Below, one piece after another: positions 5,868-9,290 of a stretch of 9,290 bases of DNA (the stretch's first letter is position 1; the number at the start of each line of letters is the position of its first letter). The notes beneath the pieces were generated by a model, which saw only the letters and a program-made list of their open reading frames with translations, ran no database searches and had not been told where the DNA came from. A program made the translations under genes and the position numbers. The stretch covers positions 1-9,290 of the forward strand of contig JAICHC010000069.1 of NCBI GenBank assembly GCA_025922795.1, given 5' to 3'. This DNA comes from Candidatus Binatia bacterium (GTDB taxonomy: Bacteria; Desulfobacterota_B; Binatia; UBA9968).

Positions 5868-6803
5868 ATGAAGATCAGAATCGGCATCGCCGTCGGGCAG
5901 TGGCCAAAGAAAGCAAACAGTTCCGACGCGATTCTCGAACTGGTCGACCATTTCGAATCCCTCGATATCGATTCGCTCTGGGTGAGCGAACGGCTGGTTT
6001 CCGCCGGACTCATTCTCGAGCCGATCGCATTTCTTTCATACGTGGCCGGGCGCCTGCCCAGGATGAAGCTCGGCACCAGTACCCTGGTGCTGCCGGCGCG
6101 TCATCCCGTCGTTCTCGCCAAGGAACTCGCGACCCTCGATTTTCTTTCGCACGGGCGGCTGTTCCCTGCCTTTGGACTCGGCGGTGACGATTCCAAAGAT
6201 TTACAGGCCGTTGGCATCAACAAGAAAGAGCGCGCCGCCCGCGCCGACGAGGCGATCGTGCTCATGCGCCGGCTTTGGATGGAAGAGACGGTTAACTTCG
6301 AAGGAAAATTTTTTTCCGTCCGCGACGTCACGATCATGCCGCGTCCTTGGCAGAAAAATGGCCCGCCGATCTGGATCGGCGGGCGTAGTCAGGCGGCGAT
6401 GCGGCGCACGGGGCGCCTGGGCGACGGCTGGTTGGTTTCTTCGGCGTCGCCGGCCGAGGTCGGAGCGGGTATTGAAACCATTCGCGCCCACGCCGCCGAG
6501 GCGGGCCGGGAAGTTCCGGAAGATCATTACGGTGTGCTGATTCCGTTTTCCTTCGCGGCCAGCGCCGCGGAAGCGATCGAGCTTGCCGGTGGCTCGATCC
6601 GACCGCGCGCCGATCTACCGATTACGGAATTCACCGCATTCGGCACTCCCGATCAAGTACGCGCAAAAATCCAAGCGTACATCGCCGCGGGCGCGACCAA
6701 GTTCATCATGCGGCCCTGCGGTCCATTCGAAACCTGGCGCGAGCAACTCGAGAGTCTTTGGCGCGAAGTGATTCGTCCGCTGCAAACGCCAGCGGACGAC
6801 TAG
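5868..6803 (+). CDS. Luciferase-like (LLM class) F420/flavin-dependent oxidoreductase
   Basis: A 311-residue TIM-barrel oxidoreductase of the bacterial-luciferase superfamily. Family marks are MKIRIGIAVG at the first strand, the GT-x-LPARHP segment with AKELATLDFLSHGR (69-97) running into the glycine-rich FGLGG (102-106), and PPIWIGG (166-172). This pattern is typical of the probable F420-dependent branch (TIGR036xx-type models). These enzymes move hydride between F420 or FMN and a small organic substrate, and they are common next to uptake genes for organosulfur, aromatic or other xenobiotic compounds. Here the preceding gene is a decayed ABC solute-binding protein nine bases upstream. The ATG has only a weak ribosome-binding site, so translation may once have been coupled to that gene. 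FMN-dependent monooxygenase is the main alternative. The substrate is unknown. Confidence 0.9.
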   Translation: MKIRIGIAVGQWPKKANSSDAILELVDHFESLDIDSLWVSERLVSAGLILEPIAFLSYVAGRLPRMKLGTSTLVLPARHPVVLAKELATLDFLSHGRLFPAFGLGGDDSKDLQAVGINKKERAARADEAIVLMRRLWMEETVNFEGKFFSVRDVTIMPRPWQKNGPPIWIGGRSQAAMRRTGRLGDGWLVSSASPAEVGAGIETIRAHAAEAGREVPEDHYGVLIPFSFAASAAEAIELAGGSIRPRADLPITEFTAFGTPDQVRAKIQAYIAAGATKFIMRPCGPFETWREQLESLWREVIRPLQTPADD

Positions 6804-6833
6804 CGCGTCGTTGGCGTATCCTCGCCCTCAAGA

Positions 6834-6862
6834 TTGACACCACCGCGGTTTACCCGTAGGCT
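6834..6862 (+). promoter_or_regulatory. Promoter TTGACA-N17-TAGGCT
   Basis: A perfect TTGACA (6834-6839), a 17-base spacer and TAGGCT (6857-6862) form a housekeeping-type promoter with a predicted start near 6870. It lies right after the oxidoreductase gene and opens a ~220-base untranslated region ahead of the gene at 7091. TATAGAT just downstream (6862-6868) is too far from the -35 to be the main -10. Confidence 0.6.
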
Positions 6863-6932
6863 ATAGATCCTGCTTCGGTAAAGGCCTTCTGATGTGAGCT
6901 ACCCAAGGTTTGAAGGCTTCTAATCAACCTCA

Positions 6933-6956
6933 CCGGCCGGCTTGCGGCCGGCTTTT
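6933..6956 (+). terminator. Terminator-like hairpin 1 in the leader
   Basis: CCGGCCG (6933-6939) pairs with CGGCCGG (6945-6951) around GCTTG, followed by CTTTT (6952-6956). The stem is GC-rich and the T-run is short (four). It would end a transcript of about 87 bases from the promoter at 6834, or could end the transcript of the upstream oxidoreductase gene. Confidence 0.55.
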
Positions 6957-7029
6957 CCGGAAGTCGAGGCTACTCCCGCGCAGCTTGACTCTCGGCAGGC
7001 ACGCCGGAGTCGTTCCGCTCGAGTTTCCC

Positions 7030-7064
7030 GGCTCCGAGGAGATTGGCTAACCTCGGAGTCTTTT
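7030..7064 (+). terminator. Terminator-like hairpin 2, just before the 7091 gene
   Basis: CTCCGAGG (7032-7039) pairs perfectly with CCTCGGAG (7051-7058), extended by a G-U and a G-C pair to 7030-7060. The loop is 11 bases, and TTTTATT follows from 7061. It is placed between promoter and start codon, as attenuators are. The ribosome-binding site of the next gene (7080-7085) lies outside it. Confidence 0.6.
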
Positions 7065-7090
7065 ATTGCGCCGCAAACCAAGGAGATTTC

Positions 7091-7456
7091 ATGACCGAAC
7101 GTGAATCAGTTAAACAGAGCGCAGACCTGTTGAGAGGCATTATCCGAAGCATCGACAAAAAGCTCGACTACAATTTGGTAGATTCGACCCAGGAAGGAAG
7201 GTTCTCGCTGCGGTTGGCCACGCGCGGGCGGGAGGGTATTGTTTCGCTTCGGACCAACGATTTGCGACTGGCCGTGCTCGATAACGTGCTCAGGAATGTC
7301 ATCCGGCAAAAGATCAAGAGTACGCGAGACCATTTGCTTTCTAACTACGTTCCAGACGTTATGGGAAAAAGAGTCGCGAGGATGCTGAAACAGGCCGGCG
7401 GCGGCAAGGACGAAGCCAAGCCGACCTTTTTTAGACGCCCGCAGGGTAGAAGATAA
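7091..7456 (+). CDS. Hypothetical protein, 121 aa, helical with basic C-terminus
   Basis: I do not recognise the family. The start at 7091 is chosen because AAGGAG (7080-7085) lies five bases before it. An in-frame ATG at 7043 falls inside the second terminator hairpin and has no such site. The product (MTERESVKQS...) looks soluble. Residues 4-26 could form a helix and 36-57 look like two short strands (GRFSLRLATRGREGIVSLR). Residues 57-101 look helical with alternating Leu, Ile and Val. The last 20 residues are a loose basic tail (PTFFRRPQGRR). There is no signal peptide or membrane segment. Overall charge is clearly positive, which would suit nucleic-acid or ribosome contact (inference). 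It has its own promoter and a long structured leader, so its expression is probably controlled by the RNA. The next gene also encodes a ~120-aa protein with a basic tail. Confidence 0.75.
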   Translation: MTERESVKQSADLLRGIIRSIDKKLDYNLVDSTQEGRFSLRLATRGREGIVSLRTNDLRLAVLDNVLRNVIRQKIKSTRDHLLSNYVPDVMGKRVARMLKQAGGGKDEAKPTFFRRPQGRR

Positions 7457-7683
7457 CAGCTTTCTGTCGATTCTTTACTTCGTGCACGCGAGGCGAAAAG
7501 TCAGCTGCGTGGAAATCCGCCTGCACGTTCTCGCGTGACAGGAGCATTGCAGATTCGGCTTGCTTTGCGCGGCCGCCGAGGATAAGGCCATCCGCACGAC
7601 TTGCCATGTGCCACAGCTGCCCGTAAACTCCTGCGCCGGACGGTATTCCCTTCCACAATCCTTCTCAACGGAGGTGCTGGGGC

Positions 7684-8046
7684 ATGATCCGCTTTCAGAT
7701 TATTGAACGTGCCGGAGCAAATCTTCACAGGACTCTCATCGATGCGATGCGCGCCGGCGAGCTGCGCACTTTCGAAGCAACCCGCCGCGGGCGGCGCATT
7801 CAGCACAAAAATCTATCCTACCCGGGTTGGATGAACTGGTCTGTACATGACGGCATGATCAACTGCGAAGTGATCAGCCCACGTAAGCCCGGTCGCGAGT
7901 GGCAGTTCTTCAGCGCCTTCCTTGGGCGTCTGGCGGACCGCTACACGGACCAGATCGTAGCCATCAATATCCAATTTCCCAGCGCGCTGGCAGAATCCGG
8001 CCGGACGGCAGTTAAGAAGCGCCGGCGCGCACGCCGCCGCAAATGA
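7684..8046 (+). CDS. Hypothetical protein, 120 aa, Arg/Lys-rich tail
   Basis: I do not recognise this family. GGAGGT at about 7669-7674 lies nine bases before the ATG and supports the start. The N-terminal half (MIRFQIIERA..., HKNLSYPGWMNWSVHDG at 41-57) has a Trp/Tyr-rich stretch that suggests a compact fold. Residues 58-98 (INCEVISP... to VAINIQFP) alternate strand-helix-strand. The last ten residues (KKRRRARRRK) are almost purely basic, like tails that bind nucleic acid or nucleotide-rich surfaces. No signal peptide or membrane segment is seen. It follows the 7091 gene on the same strand with a 227-base gap, enough for a separate promoter, though I found none. The similar size, basic tail and adjacency of the two unknown proteins suggest, but do not show, a shared role. 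Confidence 0.72.
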   Translation: MIRFQIIERAGANLHRTLIDAMRAGELRTFEATRRGRRIQHKNLSYPGWMNWSVHDGMINCEVISPRKPGREWQFFSAFLGRLADRYTDQIVAINIQFPSALAESGRTAVKKRRRARRRK

Positions 8047-8336
8047 CTGATTGGCAGCAGAACATGGTGACGTCATTCCCCAGCGCGGCAGAGCCGCAAC
8101 CAAAAGAATCGGAATATCTCCCGCAAAGGCCGCAGAGAAAAGAGAAATATTGTTCTGAACTTGGCGTTCTTGGCGCCTTGGCGGGAGTAGAATCCGAATC
8201 CGAAAATGTCCTATGTCTCCAAAAATTTGCGCAACCTACGAAAACTCGCAGTCATATTAGTTCGGGATGCGAACCAAAAATGTGAGGGTTCAATCGCCGC
8301 ACGGCGATTCGTGCCTTTGAAGTTCCCGAGAATGAA
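8047..8336. other. Intergenic region filled mainly by repeats
   Basis: This stretch lies between the second hypothetical protein and the possible small reading frame. It holds the 50-bp repeat (8079-8128) and the TTGGCG series (8161-8183). The remainder is lower in GC and shows no recognisable gene. Reading frames across it have codon usage unlike the neighbours. I saw no good promoter, though one for the methyltransferase should lie in its right half. Confidence 0.5.
8079..8128. repeat. 50-bp dispersed repeat, copy 1
   Basis: This copy matches 9107-9156 at 48 of 50 positions in the same orientation, 1028 bases apart. It contains a small stem-loop, GCGGC-AGA-GCCGC (8085-8097). One of the two differences (8091, g to a) falls in the loop, leaving the stem intact. 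The neighbouring bases 8161-8183 carry three TTGGCG hexamers 8-9 bases apart, a pattern familiar from intergenic repeats of uncultured soil bacteria. Confidence 0.8.
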
Positions 8337-8459
8337 ATGAGGAGCGATGACCCCAACACTTTGGCTCTGAAGGTGCAGCAGAAATTGATCCGGGAGGTTC
8401 CAGTTCCCCGTGCTTGGCTTGAGCGAGTGCACCATGGAGGCCGGCGATGGCGAAACTGA
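8337..8459 (+). CDS. Possible small protein (40 aa) overlapping the methyltransferase start
   Basis: The frame from ATG 8337 to TGA 8457-8459 reads MRSDDPNTLALKVQQKLI and then EVPVPRAWLERVHHGG. It looks protein-like, with an even residue mix and GC-leaning third positions. The frame stays open upstream to a stop at 8283, reading EVPENE just before the Met, so it might also be the tail of a decayed gene. The stop overlaps the methyltransferase start (8447) by 13 bases, a usual arrangement for translational coupling. The ribosome-binding site before 8337 is weak. No family recognised. Confidence 0.35.
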   Translation: MRSDDPNTLALKVQQKLIREVPVPRAWLERVHHGGRRWRN

Positions 8460-9055
8460 TCGACCCCTGGGGTCATCACGATTGGAGCTCGCGAAAGTAC
8501 GTTTCCGAGTGGGCCGAAAGTCAAGATGAACGGGAAGTCGAGCGAGAGAAGATCTTCCTGTCGATGGCAAAAATCTTGTCCAGTGACCGCCAGGCTAGGA
8601 TCCACATTTTAGATCTAGGCGCCGGCTATGGCGCACTCGCTCAGTTTCTGCTCAGTTACTTTTCCCGTGCGACCGCGGTTTGCCAGGATGGCTCGGCAGA
8701 GATGGCCAAGCTCGGCTGCCGGCGCATGAAACCTTTCAAAGGTCGCTTTAACTATGTCCTCTGCGATTTCAGCAAACCGGGCTGGACTCGAAAAATCAAA
8801 GGGCCTTTCGATGCGATCGTTTCCTCGATCGCAATTCACAACGTTCGATCGCCGGAGATCATTCGATCCATCTATGAGGAGACTTATTCGCTGGTGACAT
8901 CTGGCGGTTGTTTCCTCAATTTCGATCGTATGACGCCGTCGCGTGAAACCCAGCTCTCCTGGCTTAAGACAGCAGGATTTACCAGGGTGAAATGTTTTTG
9001 GGACGGCGGCAGAAGGGCGATCATCGGCGGCTACAAGAAACCCCGCGGGACGTAA
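8447..9055 (+). CDS. Class I SAM-dependent methyltransferase
   Basis: A 202-residue Rossmann-fold methyltransferase. Motif I, ILDLGAGYG, is at 54-62, where SAM's carboxypropyl group binds. The QDGSAEM segment (80-86) ends strand 2. CDFSKPGW (106-113) would contact the adenine, and FDAIVSSIAIHNV (121-133) is motif IV. LVTSGGCFLNFD (149-160) and the terminal AGF...GG hairpin (176-195) complete the fold. The first 50 residues, with WSSRKYVSEW and an acidic-basic helix, form the substrate-side cap. GGAGG (8436-8440) lies six bases before the ATG and fixes the start. There is no signal peptide, so it is cytoplasmic. The substrate is not predictable; small-molecule methyltransferases of this size act on many metabolites. 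The gene is flanked by 50-bp direct repeats. Confidence 0.88.
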   Translation: MAKLIDPWGHHDWSSRKYVSEWAESQDEREVEREKIFLSMAKILSSDRQARIHILDLGAGYGALAQFLLSYFSRATAVCQDGSAEMAKLGCRRMKPFKGRFNYVLCDFSKPGWTRKIKGPFDAIVSSIAIHNVRSPEIIRSIYEETYSLVTSGGCFLNFDRMTPSRETQLSWLKTAGFTRVKCFWDGGRRAIIGGYKKPRGT

Positions 9056-9106
9056 CGACACGAGGATCAACAGTAAATACCAGGTCACCACGAAGCGCAC
9101 GAAGGA

Positions 9107-9156
9107 CCCAGCGCGGCAAAGCCGCAACCAAAAGAATCGGAATATCTCGCGCAAAG
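9107..9156. repeat. 50-bp dispersed repeat, copy 2
   Basis: Second copy of the 8079-8128 repeat, 48 of 50 identical and in the same orientation. Just before it (9087-9106) is a CACGAAG-type doublet (cacgaag cg cacgaag), another common intergenic repeat pattern. It begins about 50 bases past the methyltransferase stop, so the gene and the small frame before it sit between the two copies. Confidence 0.8.
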
Positions 9157-9163
9157 TAATTCA

Positions 9164-9179
9164 TGTACCAATCGGTACA
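9164..9179. promoter_or_regulatory. Palindrome TGTACCAATCGGTACA, operator-like
   Basis: Six-base arms TGTACC (9164-9169) and GGTACA (9174-9179) are perfect inverted copies around AATC. Size and sequence resemble operators bound by TetR-family repressors (from memory of the family). No gene can be assigned to it: a frame starting at 9189 is open to the window edge, but only 34 codons are visible and they look unremarkable. Confidence 0.35.
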
Positions 9180-9290
9180 ACACGGCGGATGAAAATGGTA
9201 GCGTCGCATTGCCGAAGACCAATGACCGGCGGTCGATTTGCGTCTAGCGCTTTGAGCCTGGGCAAAGTAGGACCCGAGCATTCTAAGGAA

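Larger units (their letters stand above)
6870..7090 (+). promoter_or_regulatory. Long structured leader, possible attenuator or small RNA
   Basis: From the predicted start to the ATG at 7091 there are about 220 untranslated bases with ordered structure. An 8-bp stem (6882-6889 with 6912-6919, one G-U) competes with a stem formed by 6906-6910 and 6926-6930. A terminator-like hairpin follows at 6933-6956. A bulged stem lies at 6987-6995 with 7004-7011, and a second terminator-like hairpin at 7030-7064 ends 26 bases before the start codon. The GACTC arm at 6987-6991 could also pair with GAGTC at 7056-7060, inside the second hairpin, giving a possible antiterminator. It may be a cis-acting attenuator, or the first ~85 bases may be an independent small RNA. 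I recognise no known riboswitch class. Confidence 0.45.

Noticed and set aside
7485..7537. 8-bp inverted repeat CACGCGAG / CTCGCGTG between the two unknown genes
   Set aside because: The arms are 37 bases apart with no T-run; such matches are expected by chance in GC-rich DNA.
8615..9154. 179-codon minus-strand frame over the methyltransferase
   Set aside because: It lies opposite the methyltransferase motifs and begins inside the dispersed repeat.
9021..9281. 86-codon minus-strand frame at the right edge
   Set aside because: It runs through the dispersed repeat and into the methyltransferase 3' end, has no supporting ribosome-binding site and no domain.
9189..9290. Frame open from ATG 9189 to the window edge
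   Set aside because: Only 34 codons, weak ribosome-binding site, and an unremarkable residue mix; it cannot be called a gene without sequence to the right.

Overview
The window is high-GC, gene-dense bacterial DNA. Conventional Shine-Dalgarno sites, a C2H2-finger micro-protein, an F420-type luciferase-like oxidoreductase, remains of a NitT/TauT-type solute-binding protein gene and many short dispersed intergenic repeats together suggest an uncultured soil or sediment lineage of the old Deltaproteobacteria, Binatota, Rokubacteria or Tectomicrobia kind. That placement is an impression from gene content and was not computed.

Left part (1-1399): a single-domain cupin gene on the plus strand (273-710) converges with a 67-residue C2H2 zinc-finger protein on the minus strand (819-1022). 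A perfect 14-bp GC stem-loop lies between them. The 377 bases to the right (1023-1399) hold no gene but contain several palindromes.

Centre (1400-5594): four minus-strand genes encode two complete alpha/beta pairs of thiamine-diphosphate-dependent 2-oxoacid (or acetoin) dehydrogenase E1. In order of transcription they are alpha-2, beta-2, alpha-1, beta-1. Pair 1 looks canonical and close to acetoin dehydrogenase AcoA/AcoB. Pair 2 keeps the cofactor motif and the catalytic Glu and His but is changed in other normally conserved loops. No E2 or E3 gene is visible. A TTGACA promoter with almost no leader precedes the first gene.

Middle right (5600-6803): a second TTGACA promoter points right into a gene skeleton. 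It has a ribosome-binding site, an ATG, ten codons of a probable signal peptide, a stop, and then the last ~32 codons of an ABC solute-binding protein. Nine bases later comes an intact F420-type luciferase-like oxidoreductase gene. The divergent layout suggests one catabolic locus with uptake, oxidation and oxoacid-dehydrogenase genes whose uptake gene has been lost.

Right part (6804-9290): a strong promoter leads into a ~220-nt structured leader with two terminator-like hairpins and then a 121-aa protein of unknown function. A second unknown basic protein (120 aa) follows. Next come a possible 40-aa overlapping reading frame and a class I SAM-dependent methyltransferase. These last two are flanked by two copies of a 50-bp dispersed repeat. 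Near the right edge is a 16-bp palindrome that resembles a repressor operator.
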